A stretch of 64,000 bases of DNA, taken from assembly GCA_025765595.1 (NCBI GenBank), contig JAIVFH010000001.1, positions 496,001 to 560,000 on the forward strand, read 5' to 3'. A program made the position numbers and the translations under genes. Each line of letters opens with the position of its first letter. The first letter of the stretch is position 1. Shown in pieces: positions 52,251 through 63,600 of the stretch. The stretch is from Obelidium mucronatum (taxonomy: Eukaryota > Chytridiomycota > Chytridiomycetes > Chytridiales > Chytriomycetaceae). The notes under the pieces are model-generated. The model had not been told where the DNA came from. It worked only from the letters and a program-made list of their open reading frames with translations, and searched no databases.

Positions 52251-53435
52251 ATGTTCAGAGTTAAACTTGCTTCCGTCCTTGCTGTAACCTTAATGGCTAT
52301 GACAGTACATGCTTCGGGATGCTACCCAGACTTCTCTCCAACTGGCTCATATCCTGTTGGGTCGCTGGTGGGATACCGAGGGGCAAACTTTGTAATGAAA
52401 GGTAGTGGTTGGGAGTTTCTCACTTTCTGTGATGTGGCTGCTCCCATTATCTGCTATGCACCCTATGAACCCACTGGCATTTACGGGAAAGGCTCTCAAG
52501 TGGGCTACCAAGGCCACAACTTTGTGTTGGTCTCCAACGAATGGAAATGGGCAGGTGCATGTGAAGTCTTCATCGAAGTTTCCAGTTCTACAACTACCAC
52601 AACTACTACCACGACCGCCACGTCGACCACTGAGTCGACTACCACCACCAGTGAGTCCACTACCACCAGTGACTCGACAACTACAAGCGAGTCCACAACG
52701 ACACCAACTACGACAACTACGACAACTACGACCACGACTACTGCATCTACACCAACTACGACAACAACTGCACCAACAACAACTACCAATGCGCCAACTA
52801 CAACTACAACCACTACCACCACTACCACCACTACCACAACAAAGACCACGACAACATCAGCAACAAGCACCGGAAAAGTCAAGCCAGACTGCAACGTAAT
52901 TGCAGGAATCACCAGCAACTTCAAACTCACCAATGACCCTGCTGCGGACATTGTAGCCCTCTCCAACCAAATCCGCCAATACGTTGGCTCTGTAATCAAC
53001 CTCCAAATGCCAACCGTCACATGGAACGCCGCCATCGCCCAAGGAGCCGCCGAACACGCACAAACCACAGTCAACAACAAATGCTCACTCACTCACAATA
53101 CAACCGCAAGCGCGTTCTTCCCCAAATCCGTTGGTCAAAATTTGTACATGCAATACGGCCGTGGCAGCGATGTTGGCAAGAACTATATCGCGGCTGTGGC
53201 GGGTTGGGTTAGTCCTACTGAATGTAACGGGTACAATTCAAAGCAGAGGGGTGTGGATACGTTCCATACGTGGGGTCATTACTCGCAGGTGAATTACCCA
53301 ACTTCCGTTCAGATGGGTTGTGCGCTTGTTGGGTGTCCAAATGGGTGGTTTGTTACAGCCTGTGATTACTATCCACCTGGAAATATGATGACTTCGAGCG
53401 ATACCAGCTCCATCATGATTGGAAACGGTTATTAA
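52251..53435 (+). CDS. Secreted CAP/PR-1 protein with CBM5/12-like repeats
   Basis: 394 aa from ATG 52251 with signal peptide (MFRVKLASVLAVTLMAMTVHA). Two carbohydrate-module-like repeats follow: YPVGSLVGYRGANFVMKGSGW and GKGSQVGYQGHNFVLVSNEW, each ending in an aromatic-Cys segment as in chitin-binding CBM5/12. A Thr/Ser-only linker (about residues 105-205, encoded by ACN repeats) leads to a CAP domain with IVALSNQIRQYVG, TWNAAIAQGAAEHA, SVGQNLYMQYG and the signature HTWGHYSQVNYP...MGCALVGC. CAP proteins are extracellular and often bind sterols or lipids. The repeats suggest wall or chitin anchoring. Intronless. Confidence 0.88.
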   Translation: MFRVKLASVLAVTLMAMTVHASGCYPDFSPTGSYPVGSLVGYRGANFVMKGSGWEFLTFCDVAAPIICYAPYEPTGIYGKGSQVGYQGHNFVLVSNEWKWAGACEVFIEVSSSTTTTTTTTTATSTTESTTTTSESTTTSDSTTTSESTTTPTTTTTTTTTTTTASTPTTTTTAPTTTTNAPTTTTTTTTTTTTTTTKTTTTSATSTGKVKPDCNVIAGITSNFKLTNDPAADIVALSNQIRQYVGSVINLQMPTVTWNAAIAQGAAEHAQTTVNNKCSLTHNTTASAFFPKSVGQNLYMQYGRGSDVGKNYIAAVAGWVSPTECNGYNSKQRGVDTFHTWGHYSQVNYPTSVQMGCALVGCPNGWFVTACDYYPPGNMMTSSDTSSIMIGNGY

Positions 53436-53665
53436 AAAATTAGAAGACCGCACAAAAAAAAAATGAAAAAAAGAAACCTGGGATGCTCCTTTCTATTCGA
53501 AACCAATAGAAACTATTAGAAGAAATAAATTTATCTTTTTGATGACTGTTCCTCTTTTTTTTTTTTGCTGGTGTTCTGTTTTGCCAGGTTGGAAAAAAAT
53601 TAAAACCTTTACTAAGGGAGATTGCGCAACTCCCCTGTTTATTTACATCAAACAACAAATATGTT

Positions 53666-54163
53666 CTAATCACAAAGGAATGAAATAGAAGGTTTTCGAT
53701 CAGAGGTTGTTGACACTGGCGGCGAAGGCGGAGTGGGAACAGTGATTTCCTTAATATAGCTTTTTTCCTTCCGCTTCTTGGTTTCAAGTTGGGCCAATAG
53801 CCAAGATTGAACTTGAGGATTCATCAGCGGCACCTGCGAACTATTCGGTGGCGAGGTTGTATGTATAAAGAGAGTGGGATTTGCGGTGTTTGGGACAACA
53901 GACTCGGTAGGACACCACAGGTTCATTGGTATTAAAGGCGCATCAGCAAGGCGACATCCGTGCTCTTGTTCGTATCTCCTAACGTGGGCTCTCTCGTGCT
54001 GGCTCAGGGCGTCTGTTCGATAGAACGATGAAGTACAACCCGGAACCTTGCAGCGGTATTGCCTTGCGGTCGTATGCTTCAGAGAGTGACGGGCAAGGTG
54101 AGGCTTGGTATTGAAGGACTTGTCGCACCCGGCAACGGTGCACTTGAACATTTTCTCAGACAT
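53666..54163 (-). CDS. Two-finger C2H2 zinc-finger protein, paralogue 1
   Basis: 165 aa, no introns. Finger 1 is CTVAGCDKSFNTKPHLARH with the last His four residues on; finger 2 is CKVPGCTSSFYRTDALSQH. After RRYEQEHG comes a Pro/Ser-rich linker, VQSWLLAQLETKKRK, and the extreme C-terminus KPSISFLCD. The same three blocks recur in the neighbours at 54337-54849 and 55376-55966. Probably a sequence-specific DNA-binding regulator; two fingers alone usually bind short sites. The C-terminal SISFLC peptide is a likely interaction tag (inference). Confidence 0.85.
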   Translation of the reverse strand: MSEKMFKCTVAGCDKSFNTKPHLARHSLKHTTARQYRCKVPGCTSSFYRTDALSQHERAHVRRYEQEHGCRLADAPLIPMNLWCPTESVVPNTANPTLFIHTTSPPNSSQVPLMNPQVQSWLLAQLETKKRKEKSYIKEITVPTPPSPPVSTTSDRKPSISFLCD

Positions 54164-54336
54164 GTCGTAATAGATGTTGGGTTGTTGGTTTCAAACGGTT
54201 TCGATCCCTATATACTAATTTTTGGTTTTTTTGTGATTTTATGGAATTTTCCATGCACTCATATGGCAGTTGAACATTGATTTTCCAGAAAATGTTTCAC
54301 CATCAAGAAGGCCAGCTTCTGGTTTTTTCTTTATTT

Positions 54337-54849
54337 TTATTCGCACAAGAATGAAATAGAAGTTTTCCGCAATGATCCTGCATTTAGCGAATGGGAAGAA
54401 TTGTGACTGTCTTCTGGAATCAGAGTCTTTGGGTAAAATGCTACAGTTTTTCGTTTCATTGCTTGTTCCAACAACCACGATTCAATATTAGTATTACTTG
54501 AATCTGAATGGGAAGCTTGTGGTGTGGGTGGGGATGGAGGCGGCGATGCCATGGCTGTCGGTTTATTAGCAGGTCTGTATTCTTGCTCATATCGCCGTTG
54601 ATGAGACCTTTGGTGCTGGTTGAGAGCGTCGGTTCGGTAAAAGGTGGAAGTGCATCCAGGAACGTTACATTGTAACCTTTTGGCTCCAGTATGCTTCAAG
54701 GAGTGGCGATTTAAATGCGGTTTCGTTCCAAACGACTTGTCGCATCCTGGAACTATACAAATGAACTGTTTTTTCGTAGTAGTAGTCGTAGTAGTAGTAA
54801 TAGTAGTAACAGTAGTGGGTGGCTGTTGGTTGAGAGGGCTGAAATTCAT
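54337..54849 (-). CDS. Two-finger C2H2 zinc-finger protein, paralogue 2
   Basis: 170 aa. A Thr-rich N-terminus (poly-Thr from ACT repeats) precedes fingers CIVPGCDKSFGTKPHLNRH and CNVPGCTSTFYRTDALNQH, then RRYEQEYR. A Pro-rich linker, NIESWLLEQAMKRK and a C-terminal KTSISFLCE follow. Its fingers are closest to the copy at 55376-55966. Head-to-tail arrangement with the other two copies indicates tandem duplication. Nuclear transcription factor by family knowledge. Confidence 0.85.
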   Translation of the reverse strand: MNFSPLNQQPPTTVTTITTTTTTTTKKQFICIVPGCDKSFGTKPHLNRHSLKHTGAKRLQCNVPGCTSTFYRTDALNQHQRSHQRRYEQEYRPANKPTAMASPPPSPPTPQASHSDSSNTNIESWLLEQAMKRKTVAFYPKTLIPEDSHNSSHSLNAGSLRKTSISFLCE

Positions 54850-55375
54850 ATCTACTCGTGTTGCAGTTTTCGATCCTTTTTTTCACGCTTCTGTTTTCCG
54901 CCTGTGGATGAAACAAAAAACAAGATTTTTCTTTACTCTTTTGATAATTCTGGAGGAGTTGAACCACACACGCCACTGATTTCCAAATAAAGTCGCTAGA
55001 CATGGGAACATCTTACCATTAACAAAAAACTTTTTATTCTGTTCTTTTTGTTATTGAGAAAAAGAAGATTCTTGGTTGTTACTCAGAAGTATGCTTAACG
55101 CTTTGAACGAAATTGAACCTTTTCGGCTTGTCAAATGGGAAAATTTTCGCGGTGCCCCCCCAGAGTTGGAGACTCTATTTCACTGATTGGCTGTCTCTTC
55201 ATAGTTTTTAACTCGTATAGGAATACGAGAAATTTACTCTGGCTTTGTCTTCGTGCAGTTTCAACTCATTATGACTAACAGTTTGGATAGTATTATAATA
55301 TCATTGATCAAATTATTATATATCAAATTATATTTATTACAGTTGTATTTTACAAGGCGAATATGAGAGATGAAA
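54850..55375. other. Intergenic spacer between zinc-finger paralogues
   Basis: About 525 bp, AT-rich, no accepted ORF. It presumably contains the promoter of paralogue 2 and the 3' end of paralogue 3. An A/T-only stretch lies near 55290-55345. Confidence 0.4.
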
Positions 55376-55966
55376 TCAGTCACATAGGAAAGCAATCGAC
55401 GTTTTGTCTTGAACCAGCACTGGTGGAGCAGGGATTCTGTACTGAACTGGACTTTTCATTGCAGTCAACGCAGGAGATTTAAGAAAGTATGTGGAAGCTT
55501 TCCGCCTCTTGATGTGTTCTGATAACCACGATTGAATTTCGCCATTTGCTTCTTGAATCCCACTTGACGACCGAATCATGAGAGTCGCTGGAGATACCGG
55601 TGGAGTAACAGGTCGCTGAGTATGAATCATATTTGCGGCTTGTAGTAGGAGATTGGCATTGTTGTTTGTGGGTGAGGAGGGGCAAGCGACAGTGGATGGT
55701 TCTGGAGTAATTTCCATTTGAGTTTGTGGATGAAGATGCTGTTGGTAACCCAGTTGTTGCTCATATCGCCGGCGATGAGCTTTTTGATGTTGATTAAGAG
55801 CATCGGTACGGTAAAATGTTGAAGTACAGCCTGGTACGTTGCACTTGTGTTTTCGAACTCCAGAATGGTTCAAAGCATGGCGGGAGAGATGCGCATTTGT
55901 AGTAAAGACTTTCCCACATCCTGGGACTGTACATTGGAATCGCTTGATTTGTTGAGAGTAGTTCAT
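55376..55966 (-). CDS. Two-finger C2H2 zinc-finger protein, paralogue 3
   Basis: 196 aa. Fingers CTVPGCGKVFTTNAHLSRH and CNVPGCTSTFYRTDALNQH, then RRRYEQQLGYQ. It has the longest linker of the three (Gln/Pro/Thr-rich). EIQSWLSEHIKRRKAS and a C-terminal KTSIAFLCD complete the pattern. The second finger is nearly identical to that of paralogue 2, while the first differs at helix positions, suggesting different DNA preferences. Confidence 0.85.
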   Translation of the reverse strand: MNYSQQIKRFQCTVPGCGKVFTTNAHLSRHALNHSGVRKHKCNVPGCTSTFYRTDALNQHQKAHRRRYEQQLGYQQHLHPQTQMEITPEPSTVACPSSPTNNNANLLLQAANMIHTQRPVTPPVSPATLMIRSSSGIQEANGEIQSWLSEHIKRRKASTYFLKSPALTAMKSPVQYRIPAPPVLVQDKTSIAFLCD

Positions 55967-56476
55967 TTTCGATTGCAGTTTGATTTTCTTTCTTTGTAGG
56001 ACCCTGTTTCTGGAAGGGGCATCAGCCTGCTTATATACTACTTTTTTGTTGCTTCAAGATCGACTATCCTGAATAATTTTTTCGTTTGGGAGTTGAACTG
56101 TCAGAAATTTGAATGAACAAGCAGAACTGCTTAAATAAAAGTCCGGGAACACGTTCCAGAGCAAAGAAATAGAAAACAATTGAACACAATTTAGGATTTA
56201 CCTGGAATACTTTGCTGCATCGTCGGGTATGCATTGATATTCATGAGTGTGTCAACACAATATTATTGAACCTGAAAAATTTTACAGTTTCAAGGGAATC
56301 TACATACACGCGCCACCCTCAACAATTGCACCACCGCAGAGTTCAAGGATTGTAGGGTGCAAACTTTGCGCGAAAGTAAGACAGTATGTCTAGTTTTTAT
56401 TATAACATAACAAAACAACACGAAATCCAAAAATTCATGAACCAGCACGCGATTTTTTTAATAAACAAACCCAAAT
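55967..56476. other. Intergenic spacer, no gene seen
   Basis: About 510 bp. It should contain the promoter of zinc-finger paralogue 3 and the 3' UTR of the next gene. No motif-bearing ORF. Confidence 0.4.
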
Positions 56477-57352
56477 TCACCTTTGAGCAGTCACAGCTGC
56501 CCTAATCTGTGCCTCGTAATCGAAATTAACACTTCGTACCCCATTACCAGCAAGGGGTTTTGAACCCCATCGAAATCCTTTCTCTTCAGACTGCAATGCC
56601 GTGAAAGAAATGGAGCTCTGTCTTGCCGGAAATTCGGCACTTCCGCGACTACCACGGCTTTCGTTATCCCAATGACTAGTACTGCTGAGAGTGCTTAACA
56701 TGACAGTAGACGTATTCTGGCCGAATCGCCCTGCTCCTACACTTCCCGTTCCAGTCAAAGTTCTCGATCTTTGCATTCCGACTGAATTCAACGCTCCAAC
56801 ACTTTTGCTGCGGCTTTGAGAGAGTGAGCGAGTTGGCGTAGAAGATTGAGAGCGACTATTTTGGGACGGCCGTCTCGAGGGAACATGATTGGGCTGATCA
56901 AAATATCGATGTTGTCGCTCTTGTTGCTGTTCTCGTGGTCGTTGTAAGTGAGCGTTTGAAATATGTTCCTGTTGTTGTTGTGGATCACTGTTTGTCCATG
57001 AATGAAAACTATGCGATGGAAGTGAGGGATGCTGAATAGGGATCTGAACAGAGTGCTCGATCTTTGTTGCTGGACTTGCTGGCGGAGATGGGTATGTGTA
57101 ATATTGTGATAGAGAGGCACTGTTAAGGTCGGGAGTGAAGCGCGGGTCCCGGTCCAGTGACGGCAATTCGTCAGAGTTCAAACGGTTTGTGCTGGATACA
57201 TAAGAGTCCAACAAGTCCAGCAAGTCTTCGTCTGTGGTTTGCTAAATTAGCAGCGGCCCTTGATTCCACCAGCTGTATTCTGTACCTTGATCGTAACTTG
57301 AAACGCAGGATTCCGATGCTTTAGCAGATGGTGTGGGAAGCCGTGGTGCCAT
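56477..57352 (-). CDS. Low-complexity protein with a DLLDSY N-terminus and DYEAQI tail
   Basis: Exon 1 (ATG 57352, MAPRLPTPSAKASESC) splices after SYDQ to DEDLLDLLDSYVS. The protein (about 270 aa) is Ser/Pro/Gln/Arg-rich and probably disordered. It includes RRPSQNSRSQSSTPTRSLSQ-type serine sites, RQSSISFTAL, and a C-terminus SVNFDYEAQIRAAVTAQR. The tail resembles that of the gene at 57535-58297 (TVNHGYKSQVAAHR), and the acidic-aromatic DSY start also matches, so the two are distant paralogues. Function unknown. Confidence 0.55.
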
Positions 57353-57534
57353 TTTAGGGTGAGGGTGCCCTTTTGAGATAGTGATATTGGGAACACAAGC
57401 CCACCTAAAATGTCAGTCGAGTGTCTTGGTTAATGGAATTTTTGAGGTTCTAATCAAAAGAGTTATGTTTTATTCGTGGAACAGTGGAACTATATCGGAG
57501 ACCATTAGAGAATAATAAGTAGTTGAGTATTAAA

Positions 57535-58297
57535 TCAACGATGTGCGGCGACCTGCGACTTATAACCGTGATTCACCGTTAATTTGGTGGCGGATTTTCC
57601 GGATAATGCAGCACCGCTTCCAAGACTAAGCGGACCCAGTGGAGAACTCGATTCTTTGTTTGAACTTTTTCTTGCAGGAATAGTATGCATTGGATGGGCA
57701 GATTGGTCAATCTTTTGGTTGATTCCCCTTGTTCGACCAAAACCAAAAGCGGAAGTATCCTCCGACCGGCGGGGACTAAAAGCGACAGCCGAATCACTCT
57801 GCGAACGGGAAGGGTCTTGTTCTTGTCCAAAGACTCCAAGAGTTGATTTTGCCCTTTGAAAAGCTGAACCAGTAACTCCTTTACTTCTACTACGATCTGA
57901 GGCTGTTGTCATCGACACAGGAAGAGTAAGATTCTGTTTAAGTCGATGACCCATTCTTTTGAAGACTTGTTGAGAGCTGCTGATGTTCTGTGCTGGTATA
58001 TGGGGTCTTGAACTGCTGTCGAAGGAGTGGTTTTGATCATTCTCCGAATAGTAGTCGCTCTCATCGAAACTAGCGTAGGATTCGTAAATATCTGCTTCAC
58101 ATTCGTCGGGTGTCGGGGTAGTTCTGTATGATTCGTAGATTTCAAGCACTTCTGCTGTGATAGATCACTTCAGCCCAACTCTTCCAAAGCACAGAAGATG
58201 AGAAAGCATCCAATATACCTTGTTCTCTCTTGAGGCTTTTTAAATTCAGAGACGCAATAATCTGCTTCGGTGAGGGTCGACTGTGAATTGCTGACAT
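57535..58297 (-). CDS. Low-complexity protein with acidic-Tyr N-terminal motifs
   Basis: Exon 1 from ATG 58297 (MSAIHSRPSPKQIIASLNLK) splices at KREQ to AEVLEIYESYRTTPTPDECE. It contains repeated acidic-tyrosine motifs, EIYESY, DIYESYASFDES and DYYSEND, followed by Ser/Arg-rich sequence and the tail TVNHGYKSQVAAHR. The ADIYESY..FDES block matches ADIFDSYVDVDES in the neighbour at 58389-60436. About 235 aa, no known domain, likely disordered and phosphorylated. Confidence 0.55.
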
Positions 58298-58388
58298 TTT
58301 CACTTTTGTGCTCAAAGTTTGAAAGTTTCTGAATTGAATTTTTATCTTTTTTAATCAAACACATGTTCTTAATCAAAAACGAGGCCTC

Positions 58389-60436
58389 TCAATAAGAGAC
58401 ACTCTTCGAATCTTTTCTTGACGGAATCGAAGGCGCCAATGCTTCCGATCCTGCAGTAGTATCTGCGGGGTTCGAAGGAGGCCTTGGTTCGGGAACAGTT
58501 CCGCCACCAGCAGCACCAGCGGGCTTACCACCAAACAACCAACCGACCCAAGTTCCACCACCCGCACCACCTGCTGCTTCCTTCCGCCCTTCGGCTTTTT
58601 CCGCCATCATATCTTTTTGAAACTCTGCAAACTCGCCATCTAAAGCACTGAATGAATCTTTAGGTGGGGGTGCAGGAATAACATCTAGGACAGATTCGTC
58701 TACATCGACATATGAATCGAAAATGTCGGCTTGAACCATATCTTGTGTGATTGTCTCGTACCCCTTGTTTTCGTACTTGACTCCAGCCGCTGGATTTGCT
58801 CCTGGACCAGCAGAAGCGAGAGTTGCAGTGGTGGTTCGGGGCCTTGGACCTGGCGGCCGTGAGAGGCTCGTGGAGGGTCTTGGAGCTGAAATCGTGGAGA
58901 CCGATGTCGTTAATGTGGAGGGTCTCGGAACAGTCGCTGCACGCTGTATTGAGGGTTGTTGTGAATTGCTGCCAATATTCACGGGTCTGTTGTTGTAAGG
59001 TTGCATAGATGGCGGTGGATTGGATGGTGACGGTTGGTAGGATGAATGATGATTGTACGGCGACGCTACTACGGGCAAAAAATTCGTGGACGGTATGAAC
59101 CCAGCAGGTGGTGGGGCTGGCTGACCAGGTATAAATCCAGGAGGTGGAGGTGCAGGTTGTCCAGGCAAATATCCTGGTGGTGGCCCATGTCCCGATGGTG
59201 AAACCGGAGAAGGAGAACCGGCATATACATTTGTAGCGAATGGAGCAGTCGGAGATATTGGAGGATATTGGGGTTGCGCCAGTTCATTTTGTTGGGGTGT
59301 ATTCCTCCGAGCATTGCCACCCCCAGGAACAAACAACTGCTTCATCTTTTCCTTTTGATTTTCAAGCTTCTGCATCATACGTTCTTTGAGTTTCTGAGAT
59401 TTGATGACTTTCATACCATTTGCAGCATGAGTGATGGGCTGCGGTTTCTGGAATGGGGATTTAGAACGCCCATTGCCGCTGTTTGACAAATGCGACGATG
59501 ACCTGCGGCTGTTGATGGAAGAAATCGCAGGTTCGTAATCCGGATCTTCGAAAATCCAATTGTTGTCTTCTGATGGCCGCAAGTGTGGCTCTGCCGAATC
59601 AGACGAATCAGCAGCAGTGGGTTCATCTATAACAACGATTTTCATCATTGTTTTGCTGGCCGCTTTTGCAGTTGATACAGGAGCTTGAGGTTGTGGCTGA
59701 ATAACATTAGTGCCAGTTGCAGGAGCATCTTCAGGCTGCTGCAGACCAACATGGTATGTATAAGCCTCGTTAAACTTTGATACTGCAGCGTATTGTTTGC
59801 GCTCAGCGACACTAGGCAGGGTATTTGGGGCAAAAGAAGACATTCGCTTCGGATGAGACCGTGTGGGAGCCGTTGATTCCAACGTTGAATTGCTTCTGAA
59901 CTTGACATTTTTTCCTTTTCCCTTCTTTTGTTTCCGCGGAAGCGCTGCAGCCTCTTCTTCGCCCTGGGTTCAAGATGTGTGATATTAGTGTGACATCCAG
60001 TCCCAATTATACACACCATTGAGCCAATAATAAGATTCGCTTTCGTATTCTGCATGACAGTGTACGAAACAGGGACCTCCTTCTCCCCCAAATCTTCAAG
60101 GAGTGGCTGTCCCGCTGCGACAACCTTCACTGTCGTCCAGTCCGTTTTCTCCTTCTTTGCCCACTTGAACTTGCTGGCAACAGCTTTTGCATCTTCCCAG
60201 TTTTGATCGTTGTCGGTGTCCTCCACGGGGCCATCGGCTTTGGCAGTTGGAGCTGCAGGAGGAGGAGGGGCAATGGCAGACTTTTTGCTGAGTTCTCTGC
60301 TTTTGACACTTTCATAGCTCTCATTTCGGCGGGCTACTCCGACGATATTCTGGTCGCTTTGGCTTCGAGGTGCCCGGATTCTCTTTGATGTTGAAGCTGT
60401 CCTTGGGGGTGGTGGTGCTGGGTGGTTGCTACTCAT
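58389..60436 (-). CDS. Proline-rich disordered protein with a GWLFGG motif
   Basis: Two exons; the intron (about 59967-60020, GTGTGTATAA...ACCCAG) joins LIIGSM to GEEEAAALPRK. About 660 aa. Features: an N-terminal PPPPRTAS stretch; a possibly folded part near DWTTVKVVAAGQPLLEDLG; a short Lys/Gln-rich helix (KLKERMMQKLENQKEKMKQL); tandem PPGYLPGQP / PPGFIPGQP / PPAGFIPS units; ADIFDSYVDVDES; and WVGWLFGGKPAG near the C-terminus. A GWIFGSNKNG motif in the next gene is similar, so the two may be related. No enzymatic signature; a cytoskeletal or polarity scaffold is only a guess. Confidence 0.6.
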
Positions 60437-60694
60437 CACTTTTTTTTTTGTTTTGAAGGAAATCTCTGTCACCATGGGCTTGAGCAAAGTGACATTGCAT
60501 CGACTTATTGAATGGTATGTGGAATGCATTTAAGGTGGCATCTTTGTTGTTTGAAGCTATCTGAAGAAATTCGAAGATTCCTTGTTGACCACAACAACGA
60601 AATGCATCATAAGTACTGTTCTGTATCATATTTATATATTTGCAGTTTCATCAAAGTGGTTAAAGAATTGGAAAATGGTATTGAAATAATAGTC
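60437..60694. other. Short intergenic spacer
   Basis: About 258 bp holding the promoter of the gene at 58389-60436 and the 3' UTR of the next. Nothing else seen. Confidence 0.4.
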
Positions 60695-63600
60695 CTAGTA
60701 CTCGCTGTCAAATGATGAGTCGCGAGCATAGCGGTTGTCGTTTCTTCTCCTTGAGCTATTGTTGTTGCGGGTATCGTTTCTTGATGTAGAAATCGGCGCA
60801 GCTTTGGGCGGCGGCGATCTCTTATTGTTGGTAACTGGAGTAGGTTCGCGTGAAATATCTCTTCGTCTCCTGCTGCTTCCGTCGTCTCGTTCTCTTGAAG
60901 AAGCCACCTGCTGTCGCGGCGGCCGAGGAGGACGTCTTTGTCGGCTTCCTGCATCAGAGTCAGTAACCACCTCTCTTCGATTGCTTGACGTAGGCGGTGG
61001 TCTTCGTTTTGGCGTTTCATCGAATGAATCCTTTCCTCGATGGGATTGTTCAGAAGCGGAAGCATCATCATCATCATCATCGTCATCGTCATCGTCGTCA
61101 TCACTTCTCTTTCCACCCAAAGCGACAGAAAGCGTTGTACTAGCTGTACTCAGAACCGAAAAAGTTGGGTCCACATTAACTCTCCCCACCAATTTCGGCT
61201 CTTCAGCCTGTGGAGCAGCTGTGCCTTGTGGCGTGCCATTTTTGTTGGACCCAAATATCCATCCCAGAACTCCACGACTTGGTCCGGCAGCTGCCGGTGG
61301 CGTTGTTGGCTGGTTACTTTTCACGGCATCCTTCTCCTTTTCTGGTTCCTCCGTTGTCGCCGCCTTGATGGATGCATCTTTCTTCTTTGAAGGCGGAACA
61401 GGAGCAGCACTGCTTGCAATAGATATGTTACTTGATCTGCTGGCAATACTATCCGACTTTTTAGGTTTCGACTCGTTGGAAGGGGTAACCGCTTGACTAA
61501 CTGATGGGCCAGAATTTGCGGTCGCAGCTGGTGTTGGGGGTGTACCAGCGGCACTTCTCCAAAGAGACCGTAAAAATCCTGGACTACTGGGGGTAGTAGG
61601 AGAAGATGACGCAGGCGGGGGTACAAGGTTCACAGGAGAAGGTGCCTTAAGATCCTTTCGGGGATCGTCCGAACTCAATGGGATATGAGAATCGTTACTT
61701 TTGATACTCAATTGGGAAAGGCGGGAGTTGGAAGATATCGGGGTGGCGTCGTAGTCGTTGCTGGGAGTGAGTGAAGGGGTTGCAGATCGCGAACGACGCT
61801 TTTTGTGGTTGTTGTTGGAACGTTTTTTGACGGGTGCGTCGCTTTCGTCTGAGACTGAATCATGCTTCTTTGATTTTGAGGCTTTTTTAACCAGACTTCG
61901 CCGCTTTGTTGGAGGCGGTGGTAATACAGAGCCATCAGAATCAAGCGATAGATCTTCAGTATCAGACGCTCCAATTTCCTTCTTTTTCGATGTGCGCCCA
62001 TTAATGTTGCGACGCGGGGATACAACGTCCTGAATCTGGAACGCAGAATCATCTGTGGCATCCCCACCAACACTTCCATACTCCCCACTAAATCGAGAAG
62101 AGACGATCGATTCAGCGAATCTTCGACTTGGTTCACTCCGATTTTTATGAATCTGATCAGGATTAGTTTTAGAGATTGGGGCAGACTTCAAGTCGACAGA
62201 AATCCTTTTCTTCTGCTTTCGGTGGTTCCTTGCACTTCCTCTTGGGTATAATTCATCATCGTCGGTTGCGCCGTCAATCTGGAACTCAGAATTCGTTTCA
62301 AGATCCGAAGCATGTGGTGAGGGCGAGGGTGGGGGAGGTGGTTGTCGCTTTGAAGTTTTTGCAAAAGATTTTGTCGCAATACTCTTGAATTCGTGTTCAG
62401 AATCTTGAAGTGTATCAAAATGCTTCTTCTTATTGTCCTTGGAGACACGATCGTCCGCTCGTCTTCCGTTCTTGGAATTCTTGGGGTTTCGGCCATATTC
62501 ACCATCTTCTTCATCATGGTGGGGTTTGGCTTTGGAAAACTTTCCTCGAGAATTTGATGAAGAAATCGGAACATCTTCATCGTCATCTTGCGCTTTTCTA
62601 GAATTGGACGACTTGACAACCACGTCTTCCTTCTCATCTTCCTCTCGCCGACTGTTTTTGGACGCAACTTTTTGTCTGGAATTAGAAGACTTCATAGCGA
62701 TGTCATCATCAGAGACCCCCTCCTGCCGACGGCCATTTTTGGAAGTGACTTTTCGAGAATTGGAAGATGAAATGGGACCGTCCATATCAGAATCCTCCAT
62801 GCACCGTGCGTTTTTCGACGAAACTTTTCGAGAATTAGATGACAACGAAGCGACGACGGGAATATCCATATCCGAGTCCACTTGACGCCCGTTCTTGGAA
62901 TCCTTTCGCTTTTCCTCCTTACCAGACTCTTTCCGCACCCCCAACAGCTTCTCTTTCGAACTCCTGGATCGCAATGAATCCATTGAATCATTCTCATCAA
63001 ATCGGTTTTTGGCTGCCTTCTTCGAATGCTTTTTAGAGTCAGGGAAGTCATCTTCAGTGTCGTGGTCTTCAAGATTCCAATTCTTTTTCGATGATTCCGT
63101 TCTCTTTGGGATCACACCAGCTCCAGCTCCACCACTAGCAGTTGCATTGTTTTCTGGTGGAACCAAAGCATATCTTCCCAACTGACTAACCCCCTCCGCG
63201 ATTGCTTTCCTGCGGACAAATTCCTTGACTTTCGGGGACGTGATCATGAGAACGCAGGATCGTCGTTTGGAGGCATTGAGCATGTGGAATGGTTTCCGTT
63301 TCCTTGATTTTTTCTGCTTTTTTGGGGCTGGAACTTTTGGAAATGATGATGGTGGAGGAGATGCTCCTACTCCTGCTGCTGCTGCTGAAAAATAATCTGC
63401 TGATGTTGTTGCCGCTGCTTGTTTGGACGTCTTTTTGGATGATTTTTTTGGTGGTAAGTTCGACTCCTCGCGGCCATCATCGTTATCGTTATCGCCGGAA
63501 ACAGCCGGAGTTTGTGGATGTTTTAATTTAGATTGTTTTAATGGGTTCTTGGACTTGATGAAATCTGCATCGAATCCTCTCTCGGCTGGAGATTTTGGAG

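Noticed and set aside
52505..53092. Minus-strand ORF rich in valine
   Set aside because: It is the antisense of the Thr (ACN) linker of the CAP protein; poly-Val is a translation artefact.
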